From: MA-ANB-1 sp965216445 | GTDB lineage: Bacteria > Actinomycetota > Acidimicrobiia > Spongiisociales > ZC4RG35 | Direction: 5' to 3' | Length of the DNA: 64,000 nt | Assembly (NCBI GenBank): GCA_965216445.1 | Contig: OZ244166.1 | Coordinates: forward strand, 930,001 to 994,000 | Shown here: one piece after another, positions 1 to 7,325 of the stretch | Position numbering within the stretch: position 1 is the first letter of the stretch | How the letters are laid out: each line of letters starts with the position of its first letter | Position numbers and translations under genes: made by a program | The notes under the pieces: model-generated | What the model was told of the DNA's origin: nothing | The model's input: the letters and a program-made list of their open reading frames with translations, nothing else | Database searches by the model: none

Positions 1-347
1 CCGCAAGAGGGAAAGGGACCCGTTTGGAACATCGTCTCGGGGACGGGTCAGTAACGCCCCACCAGGCGATCGCAACCGTGCTCACCGCAGCTCGTCTCGG
101 CTACGAAAAGGCGTACGACCTTCCCGACGTAGAAACCCTCGACTGCATCGAGAGAGCATCGACCGACGTAGTGGCCCCGCCCAGTCTCAGTCATGCCCTC
201 GACGAATTAGAGGCAGATACCGATCTCGTCGAAGCGCTGTCACCCGCCTACGTAGACGGGTTCTTGACGGTGAAGCGCGCCGAGTGGGATCGCTACCAGC
301 GGTGGACCACAGACTGGGAGATGGCCGAATATCTCCCGTTCCTCTGA
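1..347 (+). CDS. Glutamine synthetase family protein, C-terminal fragment
   Basis: The gene enters from the left edge; the open frame runs from base 3 to the TGA at 345-347, so only about 114 C-terminal residues are visible. The text RLEHRLGDGS followed by P-x-x-AIATVLTAARLGYE matches the C-terminal catalytic segment of glutamine synthetases, including the conserved Arg/Glu/Arg region and the alanine-rich helix. The tail EW-x-RY-x-x-x-x-TDWE-x-x-EYLPFL is also characteristic. The family joins glutamate, or a gamma-glutamyl acceptor, to ammonia or an amine using ATP. Without the N-terminal half I cannot tell GlnA from GlnT or gamma-glutamylmethylamide synthetase types. Its stop overlaps the next start as TGATG, so the two genes are probably co-translated. 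Confidence 0.8.
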   Translation, partial: ARGKGTRLEHRLGDGSVTPHQAIATVLTAARLGYEKAYDLPDVETLDCIERASTDVVAPPSLSHALDELEADTDLVEALSPAYVDGFLTVKRAEWDRYQRWTTDWEMAEYLPFL

Positions 348-1129
348 TGGCCGGTTTTCTCTTCCCCCAGACGCCGTCAGGTAAATCGTCGCTGATCCCT
401 AGTCCGCCGTGGCATTACTCGGGTGAGATGGTCACCGTCGAATATCAAACCGATCCGGAGCGGGTTGCCGATTTGTTGCCCGACGGTGTCGACCTCGCCC
501 CTGACAATCCGGGGGCGGTCGCCGTGATCTGGGCAGACTGGCAGAGTTGTGGACCTGACTTTGCGGAGGTGCTCGACCCGGTCCGATCCCAGTACAAGGA
601 GTGCTTCGTCGTGATCCGGGGAAGCTGGGAAGACAAAGTGTGGAGCCGTTGCGCCTACATCTGGGTCGACAAGGACTTTGCCATGGTTCGGGGCTATCAC
701 CAGGGATACCCCAAGAAACTGGGGGACATCTGGATGACCCGCCCGATCACCGTCGGCAAAGCCGGTCCGCGCCTGGAGCCAGGAGGGAAGTTTGGCGCCA
801 CAGTGTCAGCAAACGGTCGGTTGATCGCCGAAGCCAGGGTGACCTTGACCGGTCCCGCCGAGTCTCCGGGGTTTGTCAACGGTCATCCCATGTTGCACAA
901 CCGAACCTGGCCTGCGATCGAGTCCGACGGTTCGAACTCGATGGACGAGTTGGTCACCATGAGCGGCTACGACGGCGAGGTTGCCGATGTTTGGGCCGGC
1001 GATGCCGAGATAGACCTGTTCGAGTCTCCAACCGAGGAGCTCGCTCTACTGGCCGACTCAGAAATGATCGGTGGCTATTACCACAAGGTCGGCGTGTCCT
1101 GGAAGGGCGGAACCACGCTACGGAGCTAG
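347..1129 (+). CDS. Acetoacetate decarboxylase family protein
   Basis: This is a 260-residue protein of the acetoacetate decarboxylase (ADC) fold. The motif GYHQGYPKKLGD (residues 117-127) carries the Lys pair at 123-124 that in clostridial ADC forms the Schiff base, and it follows the ED-x-x-WSRCAYIWVD beta-strand region. I chose ATG 347 because it overlaps the upstream stop (TGATG) and the domain begins soon after it. A longer frame from 284 would sit inside the previous gene. Many ADC-like proteins act on other substrates, as decarboxylases or aldol/dehydratase enzymes, so acetoacetate is not assured. Coupling to a glutamine synthetase-like gene suggests an amine or acid catabolic operon, which is inference only. 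Confidence 0.75.
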   Translation: MAGFLFPQTPSGKSSLIPSPPWHYSGEMVTVEYQTDPERVADLLPDGVDLAPDNPGAVAVIWADWQSCGPDFAEVLDPVRSQYKECFVVIRGSWEDKVWSRCAYIWVDKDFAMVRGYHQGYPKKLGDIWMTRPITVGKAGPRLEPGGKFGATVSANGRLIAEARVTLTGPAESPGFVNGHPMLHNRTWPAIESDGSNSMDELVTMSGYDGEVADVWAGDAEIDLFESPTEELALLADSEMIGGYYHKVGVSWKGGTTLRS

Positions 1130-1161
1130 GGAGGCTTTCTCCCCAGCTGTAGGATGGCCCG

Positions 1162-1734
1162 ATGTCCACAGCTGAAGGCGACGAACGCGACGAACAGCTG
1201 GTGTGGGAGCATTCGGCCACTGAAGTTGGTCCCGACCTGATTCTCTTTCGAGCTCGGTTTGACACCATGACGCATCCCTCGTCAGCTGAACCCATGGAGC
1301 GAGTGGTGTTGGAGTCGCCCGACTGGGCAAACGTGGTCGCACTAACTCCGGAAAACCAATTGGTCGCGGTCCGTCAGTTCCGTTTCGGGAGCAGGCGAGT
1401 CACAACCGAGATCCCAGCCGGCATTGTCGATCCGGGTGAAGAACCTCTGGCGGCCGCCCGCCGCGAACTGCGCGAGGAGTGTGGATACACGAGCGACAAT
1501 TGGTCCTATCTCGGCTATGTCGAGCCCAACCCGGCTTTCCTGGACAACCGGTGCCATCATTTTCTTGCCGAGGATGCGATTCAAACCCACCCGCAGGAAC
1601 TCGACTCAGGCGAGGCCATTGAGGTGGTTGTCTTCGATGAATCAGGTTGGAGAGAAGCGATTCGTTCCGGCGAAATGCGTCACAGCCTGGCGATCAGCGC
1701 ACTCTCGCAGGTCTTTGATCTCAGACCTTCCTGA
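1162..1734 (+). CDS. NUDIX hydrolase, ADP-ribose pyrophosphatase-like
   Basis: A 190-residue protein with a perfect Nudix box: Gly87, Glu93 and RELREECGY at 101-109, fitting G-x5-E-x7-REUxEExGU. The Glu residues bind the divalent metals used to hydrolyse nucleoside diphosphates linked to another group. The preceding strand (VAVRQFRFGSRRVTTEIPAG) resembles the ADP-ribose/nucleotide-sugar pyrophosphatase branch, which has R-QFR and E-x-PAG before the box. The likely role is cytosolic housekeeping of ADP-ribose or a nucleotide sugar; the exact substrate cannot be read from sequence. It begins 32 bp after the ADC-like gene on the same strand and may be co-transcribed. Confidence 0.85.
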   Translation: MSTAEGDERDEQLVWEHSATEVGPDLILFRARFDTMTHPSSAEPMERVVLESPDWANVVALTPENQLVAVRQFRFGSRRVTTEIPAGIVDPGEEPLAAARRELREECGYTSDNWSYLGYVEPNPAFLDNRCHHFLAEDAIQTHPQELDSGEAIEVVVFDESGWREAIRSGEMRHSLAISALSQVFDLRPS

Positions 1735-1862
1735 CGAGATCCAGCCCAAGTGAGTCGATCGATCAGCAACGCGCCCGCGCGGAGAGACCCTGAAGGTGTG
1801 GGTTCACTTTTTGACAGTTGGTGGTCGAGGTTCTTGTTTCGGGGTGAAGCGGAGGGTCACCC

Positions 1863-3050
1863 CTAGGTAGGTCGAGTCCCCGCCGTCGCCCAATAGTGAT
1901 CGGACCCGGTTCTGCACAATTCGTCGTCAACGGAGTCGTGGCGGTGTCGGAGTGTGTGGTGATAGCGACACAGCAATATGAGATTGTCGAGATTGGTTTC
2001 ACCCCCGTCCGCCCAGTGGATGATGTGGTGCACATCGCACCAAGAGGCGGTTCTGACACAACCAGGATGTTGGCAATGGCGGTCGCGGGCGATGACAGCA
2101 CGTCGGAGTCCCGCGGGAATCACTCTGGTCTTCCGGCCGATATCAAGGATTTCGGACTTGGGACCGAATACGACCCTGGTGATCGAGGCGTCGCAGGCGA
2201 GCTGTCGGATGGAGGCCACGGTCAGAACTTGGCCGTCGGTGGTTTCGTGAAGTCCGCCGGGTTCACCCTCCAGGGCGTCGATGTCACAGTGGACGTTGAT
2301 GTGTGGTTTCTCGCCGCCTGAGGTTCGAGTATTGGTTGATTCCAAAAAGGAGTGGGCGAGGTCCTGAACAGCATCGTGTCGTCGCTGAGTGGCATTGCGA
2401 TCGTCTTCGGCTCCTGGTGGCGACATCAATGCTTCGAGGGCGGTTCGCAGGCTCAGGCCAGCCTGGCTGGTCATCAGGAACTTGCCGGCCACCATCCCAT
2501 TGGGTCTGGTGGACATTTCAAAACTGCGGCGGGTCATTTGTTTCGCGAGGTCTAGCTGCACACCTGCCTTGTCGACGGTGTTCTTCCAGTAGTTCAGTGT
2601 CTTTCGGGTGTCGTCCGGAGTCTCCCCAACGATGTCGAGCAAAACGGATTCGGCAGCCTCGTACTTGTCGGGCAGTTCGTCAGACACGTCGAAGAGCTGC
2701 TGGGCTTGGTCGGCTGAGATCTGGCCGAATCTCCAGGCCGAGAACGTAGCGGCATGTCTCGATGCGGCCTTGGCAGCTTTGACCAATCGCCGTGCCCGTC
2801 CACCAGCCATCGCACAGATTGATTTGAGGAAGGCGATTGCGTTTGGGAACCCAAAGACTTCGTGTCCATCGCGAGACTCGAACTCTGCGAGGACAACCAA
2901 ACGATTCTGTTCGAGAATCGAGATGTCCTCTTCGATTCCGACCAGCCATGAGGCGAGGTCGTCCACCGACGTCAGCTCTAGTTGTTCGGTTGTGACCCGC
3001 CGGTGGGGAAGAGGCCTAGCGGGAATCTCTTCCCGTCTCATATTGACCAA
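1863..3050 (-). CDS. DUF222 / HNH endonuclease family protein (13E12 repeat type)
   Basis: A 395-residue protein with the layout typical of actinobacterial '13E12 repeat' proteins. A helical DUF222 region spans roughly residues 25-230 and a C-terminal HNH nuclease motif covers about residues 340-370: C-x4-C, then CDVHHIIHWADGG, then NL-x-LLCRYHH. The His-His and downstream Asn/His residues form the beta-beta-alpha metal site. These genes occur in multiple dispersed copies in actinobacterial genomes and their biological role is unresolved; they may be selfish or recombinogenic. The protein ends soon after the HNH motif with a short charged tail. It converges on the NUDIX gene with a 128-bp gap in which I see no other gene. 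Confidence 0.88.
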   Translation of the reverse strand: MVNMRREEIPARPLPHRRVTTEQLELTSVDDLASWLVGIEEDISILEQNRLVVLAEFESRDGHEVFGFPNAIAFLKSICAMAGGRARRLVKAAKAASRHAATFSAWRFGQISADQAQQLFDVSDELPDKYEAAESVLLDIVGETPDDTRKTLNYWKNTVDKAGVQLDLAKQMTRRSFEMSTRPNGMVAGKFLMTSQAGLSLRTALEALMSPPGAEDDRNATQRRHDAVQDLAHSFLESTNTRTSGGEKPHINVHCDIDALEGEPGGLHETTDGQVLTVASIRQLACDASITRVVFGPKSEILDIGRKTRVIPAGLRRAVIARDRHCQHPGCVRTASWCDVHHIIHWADGGETNLDNLILLCRYHHTLRHRHDSVDDELCRTGSDHYWATAGTRPT

Positions 3051-3187
3051 CGTACAAACCGGGTGTGACAGAAAACGCCTTCTTCGTGAGCCAATCGGGA
3101 AAAATCTTCAGAAAACTGCAGACACCTTTTCCCAACGGCCAACTCTGTTGGGTTCACCGGAGCCGCTCAACTCCGTACTATCACAAC

Positions 3188-4030
3188 ATGGGGATGAAGT
3201 TGGTCACAGGGCTCGTCTTGGCAGCCTTTCTGGTAGCGGCTTGCTCCGCCACCCCGGACGGGGATAGTTCCAACCGCTCACCGGTGGTGACTGAATCCGA
3301 GGGCGGTGTCGATTTGACGTTTGGCAGGATCATCGAAGAGATCCGTCCTGAGCCCGGTACCACTGTCACGTTCGAGATCCAGAGGTCTGGAGAAACGATC
3401 TTCGTCAACACATATGACGTCACCTTCGGGGGGTCGGACCATCAAGCGGCCTTAGCGACGGTGGCGCTTCCGCCCGTCCAGCTCGGAGTCCGTGCCCAAA
3501 TCCAACCAGTGGGCACCGAATGTGAAACGACAGTGGACTTGTCAAATGGGGTGCCGATGTCAGTAAACGCCCTGATTCGTAGCACCTGCTTCCTCGAGGT
3601 TGAAGAGACCGAGGGATGGCTCGACAACTCGGGGGCCGTGTTGACCAATGAAGAGATCGAAGAGTTCTATGGCGGTGGTCACTGCGGATGGGAGGATGTT
3701 CGTTTCATTGCCCTGGGTGAGTACTTCGTTGGCGACGCGTACATACGGGACGAACGTGGGGTGTTTGATACCGGGTGGTTCGCCACCGCGGCAGCGCGAG
3801 AGCGTCTCGGCCTAACGAAAGAGGATCGAGCGAACCCTGCCAATCTCGAGGCGGACGAGGTACTCAGGCTGGACCTGGATGCCGAGTTACCACCTGACGT
3901 CGTTCCCCTCGGATACCAACGCGGAGTGCGGGAGCTATTCGTCAGCCCCGACGGAGACTATCTCTTCGTTATCAGCCCTCAAGTGATCGAGCAATGGCCA
4001 AGAGTCACACCACACCCCGGTTGCGCCTGA
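3188..4030 (+). CDS. Predicted secreted lipoprotein of unknown function
   Basis: A 280-residue protein beginning MGMKLVTGLVLAAFLVAAC, a short lipoprotein signal peptide with lipobox VAAC and lipid-acceptor Cys19. I used ATG 3188 because the longer frame from 3065 would put 41 unrelated residues before the signal; ATG 3194 is equally possible. The mature part has four Cys residues (in TECET, STCFLE, GHCGWE and the C-terminal PGCA), suggesting disulphides on the outer face of the membrane. I do not recognise a named domain. The first half (TVTFEIQRSGE, QPVGTECE) looks beta-rich. Nothing in the surroundings points to a function. Confidence 0.65.
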   Translation: MGMKLVTGLVLAAFLVAACSATPDGDSSNRSPVVTESEGGVDLTFGRIIEEIRPEPGTTVTFEIQRSGETIFVNTYDVTFGGSDHQAALATVALPPVQLGVRAQIQPVGTECETTVDLSNGVPMSVNALIRSTCFLEVEETEGWLDNSGAVLTNEEIEEFYGGGHCGWEDVRFIALGEYFVGDAYIRDERGVFDTGWFATAAARERLGLTKEDRANPANLEADEVLRLDLDAELPPDVVPLGYQRGVRELFVSPDGDYLFVISPQVIEQWPRVTPHPGCA

Positions 4031-4047
4031 AGTTGAGCAACATCACT

Positions 4048-4308
4048 TTGATCATCGATTTGTCGAGTTGGCAGCCAACGCACGCGCCGAGCCCTTCTCA
4101 CCGACTTCGTTCAATGTCCGAGGAGGACGTCGATGAGCTGGGATGCCTCGATTTCAACCCTTACCCTTCCGGACTGGTGGGAAACGACGTGGAGGAGGCA
4201 ACAGCCGACATTCAGGCTTCCTTCGACGGTGAGTACGGCCGGATCTGGCTGGACCCGACGTCGGTCGTTGAAGTAGATGGCGTGTTGGATGGGGCCCTGA
4301 TGATCTCG
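4048..4308 (+). pseudogene. GNAT acetyltransferase, N-terminal fragment (broken)
   Basis: From about 4048, with M-S-E-E-D-V-D-E-L at 4114, the frame encodes text typical of the N-terminal half of a GNAT acetyltransferase: SEEDVDELGCLDF then PSGL, EEATADI, ASFDGEYGRIWLD and VVEVDGVLDGALMIS. It stops resembling the family at about 4308, where the acetyl-CoA binding half (R-x-x-G-x-G/A) should follow. The frame stays open to 4746 but then translates repeat DNA rich in Arg, Pro and Trp. The gene is therefore truncated by a rearrangement at about 4305 and is unlikely to make an active enzyme. Family assignment rests on remembered family patterns and is moderate. Confidence 0.5.
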
Positions 4309-4406
4309 TGGCCACCACTGATCCACCAGCGGAACGGAGCGTCGGCGAGGAGGTCCATCGCCTCTTCCACCGTCATTGGCTCCCATCGGCCCAGGTCGCT
4401 GTTCAT
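4302..4406 (-). pseudogene. Nucleotidyltransferase (AadB/LinB-like), N-terminal remnant
   Basis: Reading leftward from the ATG at 4406, about 35 residues fit the start of a small nucleotidyltransferase: M-x-x-x-x-x-RWEPMTVEEAMDLLAD, then FRWWISGGHEI. In the aminoglycoside-nucleotidyltransferase-like family, GG-(W/H)-A/E-I is followed by D-x-x-x-G-R-x-x-R-x-H-x-D-x-D. That catalytic part is absent: similarity ends at about 4302, just where the opposing GNAT fragment ends. The gene has lost everything after its first helix and turn. It sits directly next to the 81-bp repeat at 4440-4520, which lies immediately upstream of its start. Confidence 0.45.
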
Positions 4407-4439
4407 GGGCACGAGAGTATTGCGTTCGCGGCTCGGAAG

Positions 4440-4520
4440 GAGTCTCATTCCATCCTACCTCCCGGCCTGCGGCCGGCAGGGACCTTCCCTCCATGCGGCT
4501 CCGCCTGTGGAGGGACAGCG
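4440..4520. repeat. 81-bp intergenic repeat, copy 1
   Basis: This 81-bp block recurs at 5588-5668 with four mismatches (77 of 81 identical) in the same orientation. It begins GAGTCTCATTCCA and contains GGCC-rich inverted sequence around CCGGCC...GGCCGG. It ends in a hairpin with arms CCCTCCA and TGGAGGG, followed by GACAGCG. Such palindromic non-coding blocks resemble REP/MITE-like dispersed elements. The two copies enclose the ArsR-SRPBCC operon. Copy 1 runs into the 29-bp tandem array; copy 2 does not. Confidence 0.85.
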
Positions 4521-4612
4521 GTTGTGGTTCCGCCTGTGGAGGGACAGCGGTTGTGGTTCCGCATATGGAGGGACGGTGTCTTGGGCTCCGCCTTTGGAGG
4601 GACAGCGTTGTG
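4497..4612. repeat. Tandem array of about four 29-bp units
   Basis: Four consecutive 29-bp units start at 4497, 4526, 4555 and 4584. The core is GGCTCCGCCTGTGGAGGGAC followed by AGCGGTTGT. Units 1 and 2 differ by one base; units 3 and 4 are more diverged, and a decayed fifth unit (TGGCTGGGACTACGCAGGGAC) follows. The first unit is the 3' end of the 81-bp repeat, so the array looks like local expansion of that element's hairpin arm. There are no unique spacers, so it is not a CRISPR array. All six frames are open or nearly so because the period lacks stops, which produces spurious ORFs here. Confidence 0.85.
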
Positions 4613-4667
4613 TGGCTGGGACTACGCAGGGACAGTGTTTCTGCACACCGGAGGGGATGGTACCGGT

Positions 4668-4728
4668 ATTCAACCAACTGGTTGACAACAGGGTCCCAGG
4701 TCCTCTATATTCAACTAATCGGTTGAAT
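4668..4728 (+). promoter_or_regulatory. Promoter of the ArsR operon with two overlapping palindromic operators
   Basis: A -35 TTGACA (4682-4687), an 18-bp spacer and a -10 TATATT (4706-4711) make a near-consensus promoter. Two related palindromes overlay it. One is ATTCAACCAACTGGTTGACA at 4668-4687, with arms TCAACCA and TGGTTGA. The other is ATTCAACTAATCGGTTGAAT at 4709-4728, with arms ATTCAAC and GTTGAAT. Both share TTCAAC...GGTTGA, so they are probably two binding sites for the regulator encoded 15 bp downstream. Binding would cover the -35 and the -10/start site, implying negative autoregulation (inference). Confidence 0.72.
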
Positions 4729-4742
4729 ACCCAAGGAGTCAA

Positions 4743-5099
4743 GTGAGTGCCGATCCATTGAGCGATGTCTTCTCCGCATTGGCCGACCCGACGCGAAGGG
4801 ACATCGTGGCGCGTCTCGCTGTGGGAGATGCCACCGTCAATGAGTTGGCTGAGCCCTACGACGTAAGCGTCCAGGCCATCTCCAAGCACCTCAAGGTGTT
4901 GGAGGATGCGGGGCTAGTAAGTCGGTCTCGTGACGCCCAGCGTCGTCCGGCGCACCTCGAAGCGGAGGTATTCGACCTGATGACCAAATGGATCGAGCGA
5001 TACCAGCGTCAGGCCGAAGAGCGTTACAGCCGTCTCGACGACGTGCTCGCGAGGATGACGAACCAAGCATCAGATCAAGACACCAAGAAGGAGAGTTGA
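4743..5099 (+). CDS. ArsR-family winged-helix transcriptional repressor
   Basis: A 118-residue winged-helix regulator. The motifs DVFSALADPTRRDIVARL and VSVQAISKHLKVLEDAGLV (helix-turn-helix and recognition helix, about residues 38-56) are classic for ArsR. There are no Cys residues at the usual metal site, so it is of the non-metal kind that is often paired with an SRPBCC/AHSA1 gene. The GTG start has AAGGAG at 4733-4738 with 4 nt spacing. The gene lies behind a promoter with two palindromic operators and ends 1 nt before the SRPBCC gene, so the two form an operon. The effector is unknown. Confidence 0.88.
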   Translation: MSADPLSDVFSALADPTRRDIVARLAVGDATVNELAEPYDVSVQAISKHLKVLEDAGLVSRSRDAQRRPAHLEAEVFDLMTKWIERYQRQAEERYSRLDDVLARMTNQASDQDTKKES

Positions 5100-5100
5100 C

Positions 5101-5580
5101 ATGACCACCACAAGACACGAAACCGAAGTGACCCTGGATCCGGATGTCCCCGTCGTCAGGATCGTTCGAGACTTTGATGCACCACGGGAGGCAGTCTTCG
5201 AGGCTCACATCGATCCCGAGTTGGTAGCTGAGTGGGTTGGGCCGCGCGGCACTGAGATGGAGGTGGATACCTGGGACTGCCGCACAGGTGGGTCGTATCG
5301 CTACATCCACACGATTGAGGGTGAGGACTATGCCTTCCGTGGCAGCTTCCACGAGGTCCGGCCCACCGAATTGATCATTCAGACCTTCACCTACGAAGGC
5401 TTTCCCGACAGCGTCTCACTCGAGAAGCTACAGCTCGAGGATGTTGGGAACGGTGGAACCAGACTCACAGCTTTGTCGTTGGTTGACTCGTTCGAAGCTC
5501 GGGATGCTCTTGTGGCTCATGGGATGGAACAAGGGATTGTCGAGAGTTATGAACGTCTCGACGAGGTCTTGGCCCGGTAG
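5101..5580 (+). CDS. SRPBCC / AHSA1-family protein
   Basis: A 159-residue START-like hydrophobic-pocket protein. The signature features are FDAPREAVFEAHIDPELVAEWVGP near the N-terminus, then the strands G-GSYRYIH and F-RGSFHEVRP-ELIIQTF, and the C-terminal helix H-GMEQGIVESYERLDEVL. AHSA1-type proteins encoded next to ArsR regulators are thought to bind or sense small hydrophobic ligands; no enzyme activity can be read here. It starts 1 nt after arsR with GAAGGAGAG as ribosome site. Seven bases after its stop, the second 81-bp repeat begins. Confidence 0.87.
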   Translation: MTTTRHETEVTLDPDVPVVRIVRDFDAPREAVFEAHIDPELVAEWVGPRGTEMEVDTWDCRTGGSYRYIHTIEGEDYAFRGSFHEVRPTELIIQTFTYEGFPDSVSLEKLQLEDVGNGGTRLTALSLVDSFEARDALVAHGMEQGIVESYERLDEVLAR

Positions 5581-5587
5581 CCGACGC

Positions 5588-5668
5588 GAGTCTCATTCCA
5601 CCCTACCTCCCGGCCCTCGGCCGGCAGGGACCTTCCCTCCATGCGGCTCCGCCTTTGGAGGGACAGCG
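5588..5668. repeat. 81-bp intergenic repeat, copy 2
   Basis: Second copy of the element at 4440-4520, in direct orientation, with four substitutions and no gaps. It keeps the CCCTCCA...TGGAGGG hairpin. It starts 7 bp after the SRPBCC stop codon and could act as a transcript-end hairpin as well as a recombination substrate. After it, 5669-5786 contains no gene I can support. Confidence 0.85.
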
Positions 5669-5786
5669 TTTTGCGGATCCGTACTGCCAAGCAGGGGCTA
5701 GAACCCTGTGGTCCTGCGTATATGTCGAAGACGGAGCGCGGGGTCTCGGTATCGAACAACTGCAGCGGGAAAGGGACCGGTTTCGC

Positions 5787-7253
5787 CTATTCCACCGTGC
5801 CTTCGCTGATTTGGAGGGTTTTGAGATCGGAGTGGAAGTCGAGGGCGTAGTCGCCGCCTTCCCGGCCGATGCCGGAGATGCGGCATCCCCCAAACGGAGC
5901 GGTGAGATCTCGCACCAGGAACGTGTTCACCCAGACGGTTCCGGCCCTGATGTTCCGACCGACGCGTTCGGCGCGTTCGGCCGATCCCGTGTAGACGATT
6001 GCGGTCAAACCGTATTTGGTGGAGTTGGCCAGATCGACGGCCTCCTCCTCCGAGGAGAAGGTCTGATAGGTCAGAACCGGTCCAAACACCTCCCGTTGCA
6101 CGATTTCGGCATCGTTCGACTTGGGAGCGATCACCGTCGGTTCGTACCAGAGCCCATCTTCGGTGTGACGTTGCCCGCCGAGGAGGATGGTGTCCCCCGC
6201 GTCGCGAGCTCGCTCCACGAAACCTTCGACCACTGCCAGGTGGTCCGGGTGGATCATCGGTGAGATCGTGGTGGATGGTTGCCGGCTGTCTCCGAGCACG
6301 TGTTTGGATATCTTGTCGACAAAAAGCTCCCAGAACTCGTCAGATACCGACTCTTCGACCAACAACCTGGTCCCAGCGAGACAAACCTGCCCCGAATCAT
6401 CGAATTGCAGCGCAGCCTTCTCGGCTGCCGCTTCGAGGTCGGAGTCGGCAAAGACAAGAAATGGACCTTTGCCACCCAGCTCGGCAGTGAATGGTGTGAT
6501 GTTGCGCGCTGCCGACACACCGATGTGACGAGCGGTCTCGGGCGACCCGGTGAAACTGATTCGACGCACCCGGGCATCGTTGACCAAGGCGGCGCCAACT
6601 TCTTCTCCGATCCCCTGGACGACATTGAGCACACCCGGAGGAATTCCAGCTTCTTCGCACAGGTCGGCAAGGAGCGAAGCGGACAACGGCGCCCACTCGG
6701 CCGGTTTCAGAATCACGGTGTTCCCGGCGGCGAGCGCAGGAGCGATCTTCCAGGTGGACAGAATCCAGGGGGCATTCCACGGTGTGATGATCACCGCAGG
6801 GCCGGCCGGCATGCGTTGGACGACGTTGTTGGTGCCTTTTGAGGTCCACCGCCGTTCAACATGGCCGACGGCAAGGTCGGCGTAGTTGCGGAAGTTCTCG
6901 GCGCCTCGGTGTATCACCCTGGCTTCCAGGCTCTCGAGGAGCATCGCCATGTCGACGCACTCAATCCTGGCCAGCATCTCGGTGTTCTCGTCGATGAGGT
7001 CGGCGAGGCGATGGAGATGTTCTGCCCGCTCCTTCACACCGATCGCGGCCCAGCCCGGGAATGCCTCAACGGCAGCTGTTACCGCTTTGTCGGCCGTGAG
7101 CGCATCGCCTCTGGCCACCTCCGCGAGCTTCCAGTCCCAGTCGAGAGGAGAGCGGACCTCGAAGGTCGAGTGTGAGGAGACCCGCCGACCACCGATGTAG
7201 TGATCGGGCGAGACGGCAAACTCTGAGATCTCGACTCGGCTTGACGGCATCAA
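5787..7253 (-). CDS. hpaE: Aldehyde dehydrogenase, 5-carboxymethyl-2-hydroxymuconate semialdehyde dehydrogenase-like
   Basis: A 488-residue NAD(P)-dependent aldehyde dehydrogenase of normal length. The landmarks are ITPWNAPWILSTWKIAPALAAGN (cofactor and oxyanion Asn), FTGSPETARHIG, the base in FTAELGGKGP, and the nucleophile in DDSGQVCLAGTRL (Gln-Val-Cys as in HpaE/HpcC). PFGGCRISGIGREGG is the C-terminal signature. HpaE oxidises the ring-cleavage semialdehyde of homoprotocatechuate. The assignment leans on context: a MarR regulator and an HpaD-type dioxygenase are divergent on the other side of a 72-bp gap. That gap has TTATC (7274-7278) and GATAA (7294-7298) arms that might be a regulator site, a weak signal. 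Confidence 0.78.
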   Translation of the reverse strand: MMPSSRVEISEFAVSPDHYIGGRRVSSHSTFEVRSPLDWDWKLAEVARGDALTADKAVTAAVEAFPGWAAIGVKERAEHLHRLADLIDENTEMLARIECVDMAMLLESLEARVIHRGAENFRNYADLAVGHVERRWTSKGTNNVVQRMPAGPAVIITPWNAPWILSTWKIAPALAAGNTVILKPAEWAPLSASLLADLCEEAGIPPGVLNVVQGIGEEVGAALVNDARVRRISFTGSPETARHIGVSAARNITPFTAELGGKGPFLVFADSDLEAAAEKAALQFDDSGQVCLAGTRLLVEESVSDEFWELFVDKISKHVLGDSRQPSTTISPMIHPDHLAVVEGFVERARDAGDTILLGGQRHTEDGLWYEPTVIAPKSNDAEIVQREVFGPVLTYQTFSSEEEAVDLANSTKYGLTAIVYTGSAERAERVGRNIRAGTVWVNTFLVRDLTAPFGGCRISGIGREGGDYALDFHSDLKTLQISEGTVE

Positions 7254-7325
7254 CAGGTCCTCTCAACAGGTGCTTATCTGGTCAGAGCCTGAGGATAAAC
7301 TGCAGCCACCCTTCTGAAAGAAGTT

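Noticed and set aside
4497..4612. Tandem units that might be a CRISPR array
   Set aside because: The units abut one another with no unique spacers, and no cas genes are nearby.
4111..4677. A 188-codon leftward frame over the repeat array
   Set aside because: Its N-terminal half is translated repeat DNA and the rest is antisense to the GNAT fragment; only the short fragment in another frame at 4302-4406 resembles a protein.
3994..4746. One long gene from 3994 to 4746
   Set aside because: Only the part from about 4048 to 4308 resembles a protein family. The remainder translates the repeats and the promoter region of arsR.
5669..5786. A possible gene fragment after the second 81-bp repeat
   Set aside because: Short leftward text was seen, but there is no family pattern and no start context to support it.
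7254..7325. A MarR operator in the divergent gap
   Set aside because: Only 5-bp arms (TTATC and GATAA) 15 bp apart are visible, too weak to annotate as a site; noted under the aldehyde dehydrogenase.
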